Source: an uncultured Lachnoclostridium sp.
GTDB taxonomy: Bacteria > Bacillota > Clostridia > Lachnospirales > Lachnospiraceae
Assembly (NCBI GenBank): GCA_944376715.1
Contig: CALWDO010000001.1
Coordinates: forward strand, 1 to 64,000
Direction of reading: 5' to 3'
Length of the DNA: 64,000 nt
Under the pieces are notes generated by a model, which saw only the letters and a program-made list of their open reading frames with translations, made no database searches and was not told where the DNA came from. This document shows, in pieces, positions 24,503-33,567 of this stretch (the first letter of the stretch is position 1; each line of letters opens with the position of its first letter). A program made the translations under genes and the position numbers.

Positions 24503-26590
24503 TTACTGTTTGCAGTCCTTGATAGAGAAGCTTACGCGTCCCATCTTGTCTTTGCCAAGGCATACTACCTTCACCACATCGCCCAGAGTCAGCACATCTT
24601 CCACGCGGTTGATTCTCTCTTTCGCGATCTTGGAGATATGAACCATACCTTCCTTGCCCGGAGCGAACTCCAGGAATGCGCCGAATTCTTTGATGCTGAC
24701 CACTTTACCGGTGAGCACCTGGCCTTCCTCGAAATCAGTCACGATGATCTCGATCAGCTCTTTCGCCTTGTCCATCATTGCCTGATCGGTGCCGCAGATG
24801 GATACGGCTCCGTCGTCGTCGATATCAATCTTCACGCCGGTCTGCTCGATGATGGCATTGATGGTCTTTCCTCTCTGACCTACCACATCGCCGATCTTCT
24901 GCGGATCGATCGTCATCTGGATGATCTTCGGCGCGTACGGTCCAACCTGCGGACGCGGTTCGGCAATGGCTTTCTTCATGCAGTTTTCCATGATGAAGAG
25001 TCTTGCCTCACGGCATCTGGCAATGGCGCCCTCCACGATCGGACGGGTCAGTCCATGGATCTTGATATCCATCTGGATCGCCGTGATACCGTCGGTGGTA
25101 CCCGTTACCTTGAAGTCCATGTCTCCGAAGAAATCCTCCAGTCCCTGGATATCCGTCAGAAGGACAAAGTCGTCGTCTGTCTCGCCGGTCACCAGACCGC
25201 AGGAGATACCTGCCACCATCTTCTTGATCGGCACGCCTGCCGCCATCAGAGACATGCAGGAAGCACAGGTGGACGCCATAGACGTAGATCCGTTGGACTC
25301 GAAAGTCTCGGATACGGTACGGATCGCATACGGGAACTCTGCCTCACTGGGAAGTACCGGAATCAATGCTCTCTCTGCCAGAGCGCCATGTCCGATCTCG
25401 CGGCGTCCCGGTCCCCTGGACGGTTTTGTCTCACCTACCGAATAGCTCGGGAAATTATAATGATGCATATATCTCTTGCTGACTTCATTCTCATCCAGTC
25501 CGTCCAGTCTCTGCTGTTCGGAAAGGGGTGCCAGCGTACACACGTTGCAGATCTGGGTCTGTCCGCGGGTAAACATGGCGGAACCATGTACACGCGGGAT
25601 AATATCCACTTCTGCCGCCAACGGACGGATCTGCGTGATCTCACGGCCGTCCGGACGCTTATGATCCTTCAGGATCATCTTACGGACTGTCTTCTTCTCA
25701 TACTGATAGATAGCCTCATCCAGAACTGCCAGCCACTCTTCATTCTCGGCGAACGCCTCCTCAAGCTTCTCGGTCAGAGCGCGGATATTGCCTTCCCGGG
25801 TCTGTTTATCATCCGTGAATACGGCTTCCTCCATCTCTGCCGGAGGAACGATCTCTTTGATCGCCGCGAACAGCTCTTCCGGAATCGCGCAGCTTTCATA
25901 GGTGTGTTTTTCCTTTCCTACTTCCGCCACGATCTGGTCGATGAATTTAATGATCGTCTGGTTGACGTCATGCGCCAGATAGATGGCCTCGATCATCTTC
26001 TCCTCCGGAATCTCATTGGCTCCGGCCTCGATCATGATCACCTTTTCCCTTGTGGAAGCCACAGTCAGGTTCAGGTCTCCCTCTTTCCATTGACGCTGGG
26101 ACGGATTGATAACGAACTCTCCGTCAATCATTCCCACCTGGGTCATAGCGCAGGGGCCGTCAAAAGGAATATCTGAAATACTGGTCGCGATGGCGGCGCC
26201 AAGCATGGCTACCAGCTCCGGACGGCACTCCGGATCCACGCTCATAACCATATTGTTCAGCGTCACGTCATTGCGGTAGTCCTTCGGAAACAGCGGTCTC
26301 ATGGGACGGTCGATCACACGGGAAGTCAGGATCGCGTTCTCGGACGCTTTCCCTTCACGCTTGTTGAATCCTCCCGGGATCTTTCCTACCGCGTACATTT
26401 TCTCTTCATAATCTACGCTGAGAGGGAAGAAATCGATGCCCTCTCTCGGTTTTTCAGAGGCGGTGGCCGTAGACAGCACTACCGTATCCCCGTAATGCAT
26501 GAAAGCCGCGCCGTTTGCCTGGGCAGCCACACGGCCGATATCCACTCTCAGTGTTCTGCCTGCCAGTTCCATTGTGTAACTTTTGTACAT
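24503..26590 (-). CDS. pnp: Polyribonucleotide nucleotidyltransferase (PNPase)
   Basis: A 695-residue exoribonuclease of the usual length. It has two RNase PH domains (GRTLRVDIGRVAAQANGAAF at the start; the catalytic second domain with HHYNFPSYSVGETKPSRGPG and NGSTSMASTCASCMSLMAAG), a KH domain (IGDVVGQRGKTINAIIEQTG) and a C-terminal S1 domain (GQVLTGKVVSIKEFGAFLEF, FSIKDCKQ). It degrades RNA 3'-to-5' using phosphate. It follows rpsO, the classic arrangement, behind a long leader hairpin. Confidence 0.97.
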   Translation of the reverse strand: MYKSYTMELAGRTLRVDIGRVAAQANGAAFMHYGDTVVLSTATASEKPREGIDFFPLSVDYEEKMYAVGKIPGGFNKREGKASENAILTSRVIDRPMRPLFPKDYRNDVTLNNMVMSVDPECRPELVAMLGAAIATSISDIPFDGPCAMTQVGMIDGEFVINPSQRQWKEGDLNLTVASTREKVIMIEAGANEIPEEKMIEAIYLAHDVNQTIIKFIDQIVAEVGKEKHTYESCAIPEELFAAIKEIVPPAEMEEAVFTDDKQTREGNIRALTEKLEEAFAENEEWLAVLDEAIYQYEKKTVRKMILKDHKRPDGREITQIRPLAAEVDIIPRVHGSAMFTRGQTQICNVCTLAPLSEQQRLDGLDENEVSKRYMHHYNFPSYSVGETKPSRGPGRREIGHGALAERALIPVLPSEAEFPYAIRTVSETFESNGSTSMASTCASCMSLMAAGVPIKKMVAGISCGLVTGETDDDFVLLTDIQGLEDFFGDMDFKVTGTTDGITAIQMDIKIHGLTRPIVEGAIARCREARLFIMENCMKKAIAEPRPQVGPYAPKIIQMTIDPQKIGDVVGQRGKTINAIIEQTGVKIDIDDDGAVSICGTDQAMMDKAKELIEIIVTDFEEGQVLTGKVVSIKEFGAFLEFAPGKEGMVHISKIAKERINRVEDVLTLGDVVKVVCLGKDKMGRVSFSIKDCKQ

Positions 26591-26624
26591 ACTAGCTGTA
26601 TCTCCTTTCTTTGTGCCTATCTGT

Positions 26625-26699
26625 AGAAGATACCGAAACTACTGAAAAATGCAAAACAGCGTCTTTTGCGCTTTTCAGTGGTCTCGGAGTTTATCTTCT
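26625..26699 (-). ncRNA. Long leader hairpin upstream of pnp
   Basis: Outer arms AGAAGATA/TATCTTCT, middle CACTGAAAA paired with TTTTCAGT, and inner GCAAAA/TTTTGC form a nearly continuous stem of about 30 base pairs with a 4-nt bulge. It lies 35 nt before the pnp start. In enteric bacteria a comparable double-stranded leader is cut by RNase III and degraded by PNPase as autoregulation; the same role is inferred here. Confidence 0.7.
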
Positions 26700-26723
26700 G
26701 CCAGATAATATTAAATTTCCACG

Positions 26724-26750
26724 AAAACAGGGCGGAGGAACCCTCCGCCC
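26724..26750 (-). terminator. rpsO terminator / rpsO-pnp attenuator
   Basis: Stem GGGCGGAGG/CCTCCGCCC with a 3-nt loop followed on the minus strand by TGTTTTCG. It would end part of the rpsO transcripts and let others read into pnp. Confidence 0.82.
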
Positions 26751-26759
26751 TTATGACTG

Positions 26760-27026
26760 TTATTTTCTCAGTCCAAGTTTTGCGATCAGCGCACGGTATC
26801 TCTCGATATCGATCTTCTTCAGATATGCAAGCATACCACGTCTCTGACCTACCATCTTCAGAAGACCTCTTCTGGAGTGATGATCCTTCGGGTTTGCTTT
26901 CAGGTGCTCGGTCAGCTCCTGGATCCTTGCGGTCAGGATGGCAACCTGTACTTCCGGTGAACCGGTGTCACCCTCGGTGCGTCCGTATTCTGCGATAATC
27001 GCCTGTTTCTTCTCTTTGGAAATCAT
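26760..27026 (-). CDS. rpsO: 30S ribosomal protein S15
   Basis: An 88-residue protein with the complete S15 fold and its RNA-binding residues: [39 protein letters not shown] and [26 protein letters not shown] is 8 nt before the ATG at 27026; an in-frame upstream ATG (27062) would add 12 residues not found in S15. Confidence 0.97.
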   Translation of the reverse strand: MISKEKKQAIIAEYGRTEGDTGSPEVQVAILTARIQELTEHLKANPKDHHSRRGLLKMVGQRRGMLAYLKKIDIERYRALIAKLGLRK

Positions 27027-27053
27027 GTGTTTCTCCTCCTTTTTCTCCTTAAC

Positions 27054-27100
27054 GCCAGTCATTAAGAACCGGTCGGAGTATCCTGATCCTGAATGACGGC
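27054..27100 (-). promoter_or_regulatory. Possible S15 autoregulatory leader stem
   Basis: In the rpsO leader, GCCGTCATT and AATGACTGGC pair with one bulged base, closing a loop that holds GGATACTCC and CCGACCGG. The stem ends close to the ribosome-binding site. S15 is known to bind its own leader in several bacteria, but this structure is only a candidate. Confidence 0.3.
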
Positions 27101-27157
27101 TGAATTCATACTTTATAACAATAGCATAAACCCTATATTTTGTAAAGTCGTTTTTTC

Positions 27158-27730
27158 CTACTTCCAGCAGGGCGGCAGCTTCGGATTCTGTACACGTACA
27201 GGCTCCGGATATGTTTTTCCGAAAAGCTCAACCTCCACATGATCGATCACCTGCGGTTCCACAGGACGGTTCACTTCCACGCCTTCAATGGGGAAATCCG
27301 TCACCGGAACCGTCTCTACTTTTTCCAGCCGGTAAAGCTCGTCCATGCCTTCCAGGACTTTTCCGAATACCGGATAGATCCCTTTATGTTCCGGGCAGTC
27401 CCGCAGCGGGAAGAAAAATTCACAGCTGGCAAGTCCTGCTTCTCCATAACCGCCCATGCAGACTGCGCCCGGATGAGAATCCAGCGGTTCGATCTCCGGA
27501 TGCAGTTCAAACTCATTGGGAATCAGATAACGGCAGGCTTCCTGCCCGAAGGCCGTATAGCTCACATCGATCCAGTCGCCCGGTACGATTCTCTCGATGG
27601 CATGATGATCCATATAACCTCCCAGCGCCGCGAACAGGAAACTGTTCACAGTATTGGGTGCCGCATCCGGCAAAAGTTCCATCACGATCTTCGAACCATT
27701 GGCCATATGCAAAGTTACTCTCGGATTCAC
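27158..27730 (-). CDS. Cyclophilin-type peptidyl-prolyl isomerase
   Basis: A 190-residue cyclophilin. It has [38 protein letters not shown], the [14 protein letters not shown] strand, the core [20 protein letters not shown] (in place of the usual GxxSMA and SQFF) and [20 protein letters not shown]. The first catalytic arginine appears in [10 protein letters not shown]. No signal peptide, so cytosolic. Its start overlaps the stop of the M24 peptidase gene (ATGA). Confidence 0.85.
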   Translation of the reverse strand: MNPRVTLHMANGSKIVMELLPDAAPNTVNSFLFAALGGYMDHHAIERIVPGDWIDVSYTAFGQEACRYLIPNEFELHPEIEPLDSHPGAVCMGGYGEAGLASCEFFFPLRDCPEHKGIYPVFGKVLEGMDELYRLEKVETVPVTDFPIEGVEVNRPVEPQVIDHVEVELFGKTYPEPVRVQNPKLPPCWK

Positions 27731-28803
27731 CCGATCACCTCCAGATCTTTGGAATAGTGGTTCAGTACTTCGCAGCCGTCTTCTGTCACCAGAACCAGAT
27801 CCTCTACCCGTACTCCGGTATCGCCGGACAGGTAGATTCCCGGTTCGATCGAGAAGATCATGCCCGGTTCCGCCTTCCAGTCATTGGCGGAAGACACGTC
27901 TCCGTACTCATGCTCGGCAAGGCCGATGAAATGTCCCAGCCGGTGTGTGAAATATTCGCCGTATCCGGCTTCCGTAATCAGATCACGGGCTGCTTTGTCC
28001 AGCTCGCAGAGCAGCACGCCGGGTTTGATTCTGGAGATCGCCTTCTCATTGGCGCTGCGCACGATGTCGTAGATCTTCCGGTGCTCCCCACTCACTTCTT
28101 TATAATAAAAGGTTCTCGTCATATCCGAGCAATATCCGTCTTTGATGCATCCCACATCAAACAATACGCAGTCTCCCGGCTTTACAGCCGTGTCGTCCGG
28201 CGCGTGATGGGGATCTGCCGCATTGGCGCCAAAAGCCACCAGCGGCTCAAAAGAGAATCCGTCGGCTCCCAGATCCTGATAGATCTTCAGCATCTGATCC
28301 GCCGCCTCTTTCTCTGTCACGCCGTCATGGATCAGTGTCTTGAACTGCGCCATCGCCCGGTCGTTGATCAGGGAAGCCGTCCTCATCAGTTCCTGCTCTT
28401 CCGCGTCTTTCACGCCTCTGGTACGGTCTACTGCAATAGATGCGTTTACGAACCCTGCCGCCGCCTTCCGGTCGATCAGCGGCAGGAGGAAGGAAGCGCG
28501 AAGATCTTTATCTACGCCCAGAGGCGTATCTTTATCCAGTCTCCCGGCGATCAGATCTGTCACCGGATCGGTATCGGAGTACCATACCTTTTCAATTCCC
28601 ACATCCTCCGGCACATGGAAGAGACGATTCAGGAAATAGACATGCTTTCCGTCCGCTCTCAGATAGAGCCCGTAAAAACGCTCAAACGGCGCTATATAGA
28701 CGCCCGTCAGATAATAGATGGACATGGGATCCACAATCAGCATCTGGGATAATCCCATGTCTCCAAGCGCTTTCAGCACACGATTCACTCTGTTCTGTTT
28801 CAT
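27727..28803 (-). CDS. M24 family aminopeptidase (Xaa-Pro type)
   Basis: A 358-residue pita-bread metallopeptidase. The N-terminal creatinase-like domain (LLIVDPMSIYYLTGVYIAP-type segment) is followed by the catalytic domain with the metal ligands in DCVLFDVGCIKDGYCSDMTR, THRLGHFIGLAEHE, MIFSIEPGIYL and TGVRVEDLVLVTEDG. It probably removes N-terminal residues before proline in the cytosol. The ATG at 28803 has AGGAG at about 11 nt; an ATG at 28815 has it too close. Confidence 0.9.
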   Translation of the reverse strand: MKQNRVNRVLKALGDMGLSQMLIVDPMSIYYLTGVYIAPFERFYGLYLRADGKHVYFLNRLFHVPEDVGIEKVWYSDTDPVTDLIAGRLDKDTPLGVDKDLRASFLLPLIDRKAAAGFVNASIAVDRTRGVKDAEEQELMRTASLINDRAMAQFKTLIHDGVTEKEAADQMLKIYQDLGADGFSFEPLVAFGANAADPHHAPDDTAVKPGDCVLFDVGCIKDGYCSDMTRTFYYKEVSGEHRKIYDIVRSANEKAISRIKPGVLLCELDKAARDLITEAGYGEYFTHRLGHFIGLAEHEYGDVSSANDWKAEPGMIFSIEPGIYLSGDTGVRVEDLVLVTEDGCEVLNHYSKDLEVIG

Positions 28804-28839
28804 AAATATACGCATCTCCTTTTATATCTAAAATAGGCA

Positions 28840-28882
28840 ACAGTTCAGGACGGCGGAAAAACGATATGCCGTCCTGAACTGT
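28840..28882. repeat. Dispersed palindromic repeat, copy B
   Basis: Arms AACAGTTCAGGACGGC and GCCGTCCTGAACTGTT, perfect over 16 bp, with an 11-nt centre. It is the same element as copy A at 3032-3070, inverted. It lies between the ABC transporter operon and the M24 peptidase gene and may act as a terminator or transcript-stabilising hairpin. Confidence 0.75.
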
Positions 28883-28884
28883 TA

Positions 28885-29721
28885 TTAGAATTGTTTTCTA
28901 AGTTTCGGGTCCAGAAGATCCCGAAGTCCGTCGCCGATGAAGTTCGCGCCCACGGCCATGGTGAAGATCGCCAGTCCCGGGAATCCGGCTACCCAGAATT
29001 TATTGAAATAGTCCACGCCGTCGGACACCATCATACCCCATTCCGGCGTAGGCGGAGCGCTTCCCAGACCCAGGAAGCTCAAGGTAGAGAACATCAGAAT
29101 CTGATTGCCGATATCCGTAGTTGCCATGATCAGCACTGAACTGATACTGTTCGGGATGATCTCCTTGACCAGAATGCGGAGCTTTGACGCTCCCAGGGCT
29201 TCAGACGCCGTCACATATTCATTTTCTTTCACGCTCAGCACTACGCTTCGCATCAGGCGGGCATATGTAGGCCACGCCACGATAACCAGCGCAAACATAG
29301 TGTTAAACAGGTTGGAACCCATCACCGCATTGATGATCATAGCCAGGATCAGGGACGGGAAAGAGAGAATCATCTCGGAGATTCTCATCATCACATTATC
29401 CGTCGTGCCGCCCACATATCCGGCGATAGCTCCGTAAAATGTACCGATGATGCCGGCGATCACCACAGTCAGGCATCCTGCCAGCAGAGAGTACCGTCCG
29501 CCGTAGATCACGCGGCTGAAAATATCCTGTCCGAAGGAATCCGTTCCGAACCAGTGCTCCGGAGACGGGGGCTGGAGACGAAGGGTGATGTCCTGCGCAA
29601 TCGGATCATAAGGGGCGATAAACGGTGCGAAAACAGCCGCCAGGATCCAGGCCAGACAGATAATCACACCCAAAGTAAACAGGTAGTTGGATTTAAACAG
29701 TTTTTTTATCGCATGCAGCAT
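28885..29721 (-). CDS. Peptide ABC transporter permease (DppC/OppC type)
   Basis: A 278-residue permease with an N-terminal helix (YLFTLGVIICLAWILAAVFA), the OppC-like segment PPSPEHWFGTDSFGQDIFSR and the ATPase-contact EAA loop VTASEALGASKLRILVKEII. About six transmembrane helices. It overlaps the preceding permease gene by one base. Together the two permeases form the membrane channel for peptides. Confidence 0.93.
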   Translation of the reverse strand: MLHAIKKLFKSNYLFTLGVIICLAWILAAVFAPFIAPYDPIAQDITLRLQPPSPEHWFGTDSFGQDIFSRVIYGGRYSLLAGCLTVVIAGIIGTFYGAIAGYVGGTTDNVMMRISEMILSFPSLILAMIINAVMGSNLFNTMFALVIVAWPTYARLMRSVVLSVKENEYVTASEALGASKLRILVKEIIPNSISSVLIMATTDIGNQILMFSTLSFLGLGSAPPTPEWGMMVSDGVDYFNKFWVAGFPGLAIFTMAVGANFIGDGLRDLLDPKLRKQF

Positions 29722-30740
29722 TACTTACACCTCACTCTCGGGTCGATCAGTCCATACAAGATGTCTACAATCGTATTGATCACCATATAATTCAGCGCGA
29801 TCAGCAGTGCCACACCGATGATCGAAGGATAATCCGCCGACATAACCGATTCATAGGCAAACTGTCCCACTCCGGGCCAGTTAAAGATAGTTTCCACAAG
29901 AACCATGCCGCCCAGCAGATTGCCCAGGCCCAGACCGATTACCGTCAGGACAGGGATCAACGCATTGCCCAGCGCATGGCGAAGGATCAGTTTCGCCCTT
30001 CCCAGACCTTTCGCTTTCGCCGTGCGGATATAATCTGTGGACATAACGTCCAGCAGATTAGAACGGGTCGTCCTGGTGATCAGGCCCATCGTAAACATGG
30101 CCAGCACCAGCGCCGGCAGAAACAGATGGCTGAGCGCATCCAGCGCTTTCGCGGGATTGCCCTCCAGAAGACTGTCAATCACATACATGCCTGTCACAGT
30201 GGCAGGGGCGGAGAAAGAATTGCTCAGACGCCCCGGTCCCGGGAAAATATGCAGTTTATAATAGAAAAAGTACAGCATCAGCAGCGCAAACCAGAAACTG
30301 GGAATGCTGACGCCCGTAACCGAGATCGCACGCACGATCTGATCCAGGATACTGTTCCTGCGGATCGCGGAGATAACGCCAAACAAAATACCCAGAAGAG
30401 CCGCGATAATGATGGCGAACAAAGCCAGCTCAATCGTGGCCGGATAACAACGCATCAGTTCCTGCAGCACCGGATTGTTGGTGCGGATCGAAGTCCCCAG
30501 GTCCAGCTGGAGAAGATTCCTGATATACAGGAAATACTGAACTATGTACGGTTTGTCCAGTCCGTATCTGGCACGGTACGCCGCCACGATCTCCGGATCG
30601 CTCAGCGCCCTCTGGCTTAAATTGGCCACCGTGGGATCGCCCGGTATCATTTTCGTCAGGATAAATACCAGCGTGGCCACTCCCAGAAGCATAATCACCA
30701 GGTAGACCAGCCTTTTTCCTATGAATTTCAACTGTTCCAT
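29721..30740 (-). CDS. Peptide ABC transporter permease (DppB/OppB type)
   Basis: A 339-residue permease with MEQLKFIGKRLVYLVIMLLG at the start, the periplasmic-type IPGDPTVANLSQRALSDPE segment, and the EAA loop DYIRTAKAKGLGRAKLILRH. About six transmembrane helices. GAGAGGTG precedes the ATG at 30740; the longer open frame above it has no ribosome site. Confidence 0.93.
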   Translation of the reverse strand: MEQLKFIGKRLVYLVIMLLGVATLVFILTKMIPGDPTVANLSQRALSDPEIVAAYRARYGLDKPYIVQYFLYIRNLLQLDLGTSIRTNNPVLQELMRCYPATIELALFAIIIAALLGILFGVISAIRRNSILDQIVRAISVTGVSIPSFWFALLMLYFFYYKLHIFPGPGRLSNSFSAPATVTGMYVIDSLLEGNPAKALDALSHLFLPALVLAMFTMGLITRTTRSNLLDVMSTDYIRTAKAKGLGRAKLILRHALGNALIPVLTVIGLGLGNLLGGMVLVETIFNWPGVGQFAYESVMSADYPSIIGVALLIALNYMVINTIVDILYGLIDPRVRCK

Positions 30741-30843
30741 ACAGCACCTCTCTTTTTCTTTTGAAAATCTGTCAAGCCGGATCTTTCCGTCAGCGCAGGG
30801 AACCCCTGCATTCACGGCAGGATCCGCCGTCATCCGCCTTATA

Positions 30844-30870
30844 TGCGGAGAACCAAAAAGGTTCTCCGCA
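30844..30870 (-). other. Intercistronic hairpin between binding-protein and permease genes
   Basis: Perfect 11-bp arms TGCGGAGAACC/GGTTCTCCGCA with an AAAAA loop (TTTTT in the transcript) and no T-run behind it. Placed after the binding-protein gene it may protect that part of the transcript from 3' decay and give more binding protein than permease. Confidence 0.6.
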
Positions 30871-30899
30871 CGACGGCAAAATATTTTTCTTCAGAAAAA

Positions 30900-32543
30900 T
30901 TATTCTACGATATTGATCAGCGTCAGATCCAGTGAATACGGATCGGAATTCGTAACGCCTTCCAGTCTCGTGTTATACGCGATATGCGCGGGAGCCTGGG
31001 CTACCATAATAAACGGGCCGTTTTCGTAAGTATCATCCTGGATCTGTTCCAGCACTGCGATACGCGCGTCATTATCCGTAGCAGCCATAGCCTCGTCATA
31101 CAGTGCGGACAGTTCCGGATCCATCTCCTCAGTCCATCCTGCACGCAGACCTACCGTCTTGCCCGGCAGGAACTCCAGCTGTACGTTCGGGTCATTATAG
31201 TCCGTTGCCCAATACATAACTGTAAATCCAAGGGTACCGTCACGGTATGCGTCTCCATAACCTGCCGCCCAAGGTTCAGATACGATATTGACATTGATGC
31301 CGATCTGCGCCAGGTCGGACTTGATCAGCTGTGCCAGATCTGTCAGCGGAACACCTTCCATATCCAGGTCCGTTACGGTCATATCGATGTCGAATCCATC
31401 CGGATATCCCGCATCTGCCAGAATCTGTTTTGCTTCTTCCACGTTGGTGTAATCTGCAGCTTTCTCGCCCTTGCTGCCCATGAATCCCACCTGGATGATG
31501 GAATACGGAGTGGTTGTACCTTCGCCGCAGATCGTTTTGAAGTTCTCATAATTCAGGGCTTTGCGGATTGCCAGCTGTACCTGAGGATCAGATACCGGTC
31601 CGCCATACTCTTCATTCATGTTCATCATCACGAAACCTACCGTCTTCGTAGGTGCGTTGATAAGAGCTACATTCTCCTGTCCTTCCAGCTCTGCCATCGT
31701 ATCGTCCGTCATGTTCATGGCGATATCGATATCACCGGTAGACAGCGTCATCATCTGGGTATTGGAATCCGGCTGGATCTGCAGGATATATTTATCCACA
31801 TTGGTTGCTTCTCCCCAGTAATTCGGATTCTTCTCCAGCACTACTTCCTGATCCGGAATATAGCTGGTCATGACATACATACCGGAACCTGCGCTGGTGG
31901 TATTCAGATAATCCTGAGCGGTATCTGTGGTAGACGCATCCTCTGCATCCGTTCCGCCGTTTGCTTTTACTACTTCGCTGTCCAGCACGGCCAGAGAACT
32001 GTAGGTCAGCTTAGACAGAATCGCGCTGTCCTGCTGGGTCAGATGGAATACTACCGTGTAGTCATCCGGAGTCTCAATGCTCTCAATGGTATCGCAGATG
32101 AAGGACGGATTTCCCTGCAGGTTCTTGCAGCGGTTGATGCTGAACGCCACATCCGCGGACGTCATGGGATTGCCGCTGGCAAAGGTAACATCCTGTTTCA
32201 GATTCACCGTAAGAGTCAGACCGTCTTCAGAAAACTCGTAAGTATCTGCCAGACACGGTTCCGGAGCCCCGTCGTTGGTATAGAATTTGAACAGATTCTC
32301 ATAGCACGCATTGATAACCAGAGGCGGATATTTCTCATATACATATCCCGGGTCCAGCGTAGAGAAACCGGAACCCATAGCAACTACTACCGTATTGGAT
32401 CCGGATTCACCGGAAGAAGCAGTATCTCCCGTCGTCTGATCTGCCGACGATTCCGTGCTGTCTGTCGTATTGCTGCTTCCGCATGCGACAGTAGTGAGGG
32501 CCATAGCCAGGCACAACACTGCAGCCAACAGTTTCTTTTTCAT
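30900..32543 (-). CDS. Peptide ABC transporter substrate-binding lipoprotein (family 5)
   Basis: A 547-residue extracellular solute-binding protein of the DppA/OppA family. It has a lipoprotein signal with lipobox LTTVACGSS (Cys at about 21), a Ser/Thr/Asp-rich linker, and the family 5 core: TYEFSEDGLTLTVNLKQDVT, FASGNPMTSADVAFSINRCK, YVMTSYIPDQEVVLEKNPNY and QLAIRKALNYENFK. It is anchored outside the membrane and delivers oligopeptides, or possibly other substrates, to the permeases. It is preceded by the two ATPase genes. Confidence 0.93.
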   Translation of the reverse strand: MKKKLLAAVLCLAMALTTVACGSSNTTDSTESSADQTTGDTASSGESGSNTVVVAMGSGFSTLDPGYVYEKYPPLVINACYENLFKFYTNDGAPEPCLADTYEFSEDGLTLTVNLKQDVTFASGNPMTSADVAFSINRCKNLQGNPSFICDTIESIETPDDYTVVFHLTQQDSAILSKLTYSSLAVLDSEVVKANGGTDAEDASTTDTAQDYLNTTSAGSGMYVMTSYIPDQEVVLEKNPNYWGEATNVDKYILQIQPDSNTQMMTLSTGDIDIAMNMTDDTMAELEGQENVALINAPTKTVGFVMMNMNEEYGGPVSDPQVQLAIRKALNYENFKTICGEGTTTPYSIIQVGFMGSKGEKAADYTNVEEAKQILADAGYPDGFDIDMTVTDLDMEGVPLTDLAQLIKSDLAQIGINVNIVSEPWAAGYGDAYRDGTLGFTVMYWATDYNDPNVQLEFLPGKTVGLRAGWTEEMDPELSALYDEAMAATDNDARIAVLEQIQDDTYENGPFIMVAQAPAHIAYNTRLEGVTNSDPYSLDLTLINIVE

Positions 32544-32595
32544 AACAAAACCTCCTTAAATCTATTGAGACGCCAGTGTATCTGGCAATATCTCC

Positions 32596-33567
32596 TTATT
32601 TATCATACAAATGACAGGCAACCAGATGTCCCGGCGCCACTTCCCTGAGTGCCGGTTCTTCTGTCCGGCAGCGGTCACAGGCCTTCGGACAGCGGGTGTG
32701 GAACCTGCATCCGGATGGCGGATTTGTAGGACTTGGAACTTCTCCTTCCAGATGGATCCGCGCCTTCTGGTCCTCCTGATTTACCTGAGGGATAGCGGAA
32801 AGAAGCGCTTCTGTATACGGATGATAACGTTTCTCATACAATTTATCATAATCTGCAATTTCCACCATTTTTCCCAGATACATCACGCCTACCCGGTCGC
32901 TGACCTGATAAACCACATTCAGATTATGGGAAATAAAGAAATAGGTCAGACCCAGTTTCTTTTTCAGGTCCTGAAGCAGGTTGAGCACCTGAGCCTGCAC
33001 GGATACGTCCAGAGCGGAAACAGCTTCGTCGCACACGATCAGATCCGGCTTCAGCGCCAGAGCTCTGGCGATCCCTATCCTCTGTTTCTGTCCTCCCGAC
33101 AGCTCATGGGGATAACGGCTCAGATGGTAAGAATCCAGTCCCACCAGCTGCAGCAGCTCCATAATCCGTTCTTCCACATTCTCTCCCTTATCCATCTTGT
33201 GAATCTCAAAGGGTTCCATCAGGATCTGCCGTACCGTTCTCCTGGGGTTCAGGCAGGCCGAAGGATCCTGAAAGATAATCTGCATTTTCCGGCGCATGTT
33301 TTTCAGCTCCGCGCCTTTCAGAGCGGAGATATCCTCTCCGTTCAGATAAATATGTCCCTCCGTGGGATCGATCAGGCGGATCAGCGTCCGTCCCAGCGTA
33401 CTCTTGCCGCAGCCGCTCTCGCCAACCACGCCGAAGGTCTCGCCTTTCCGGATATCCAGGCTTATATCGTCTACTGCCTTGACCGTTCCGTCTTTCCGGC
33501 TCTTTCCTTTAAAATATACTTTTACATGATCCGCCCGCAAAAGCGTTTCTTTCTCATTTTCCGCCAT
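32596..33567 (-). CDS. Peptide ABC transporter ATPase (DppF/OppF type)
   Basis: A 323-residue ATPase with Walker [21 protein letters not shown], signature [17 protein letters not shown], Walker [16 protein letters not shown], switch histidine [10 protein letters not shown], and the C-terminal OppF extension with cysteines [15 protein letters not shown] that bind an Fe-S cluster in related proteins. AGGAGG before the ATG at 33567 fixes the start, which overlaps the DppD-like gene by 14 bp. Confidence 0.94.
   Translation of the reverse strand: MAENEKETLLRADHVKVYFKGKSRKDGTVKAVDDISLDIRKGETFGVVGESGCGKSTLGRTLIRLIDPTEGHIYLNGEDISALKGAELKNMRRKMQIIFQDPSACLNPRRTVRQILMEPFEIHKMDKGENVEERIMELLQLVGLDSYHLSRYPHELSGGQKQRIGIARALALKPDLIVCDEAVSALDVSVQAQVLNLLQDLKKKLGLTYFFISHNLNVVYQVSDRVGVMYLGKMVEIADYDKLYEKRYHPYTEALLSAIPQVNQEDQKARIHLEGEVPSPTNPPSGCRFHTRCPKACDRCRTEEPALREVAPGHLVACHLYDK

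Noticed and set aside
24494-26176. 560-residue open frame on the plus strand opposite pnp
   Set aside because: It is the antisense shadow of a clear PNPase gene, has low-complexity His/Arg/Leu content, no motifs and no ribosome site.
30984-32648. 554-residue plus-strand frame opposite the peptide-binding protein gene
   Set aside because: It lies wholly against a well-supported gene; its composition reflects reverse reading of that gene.
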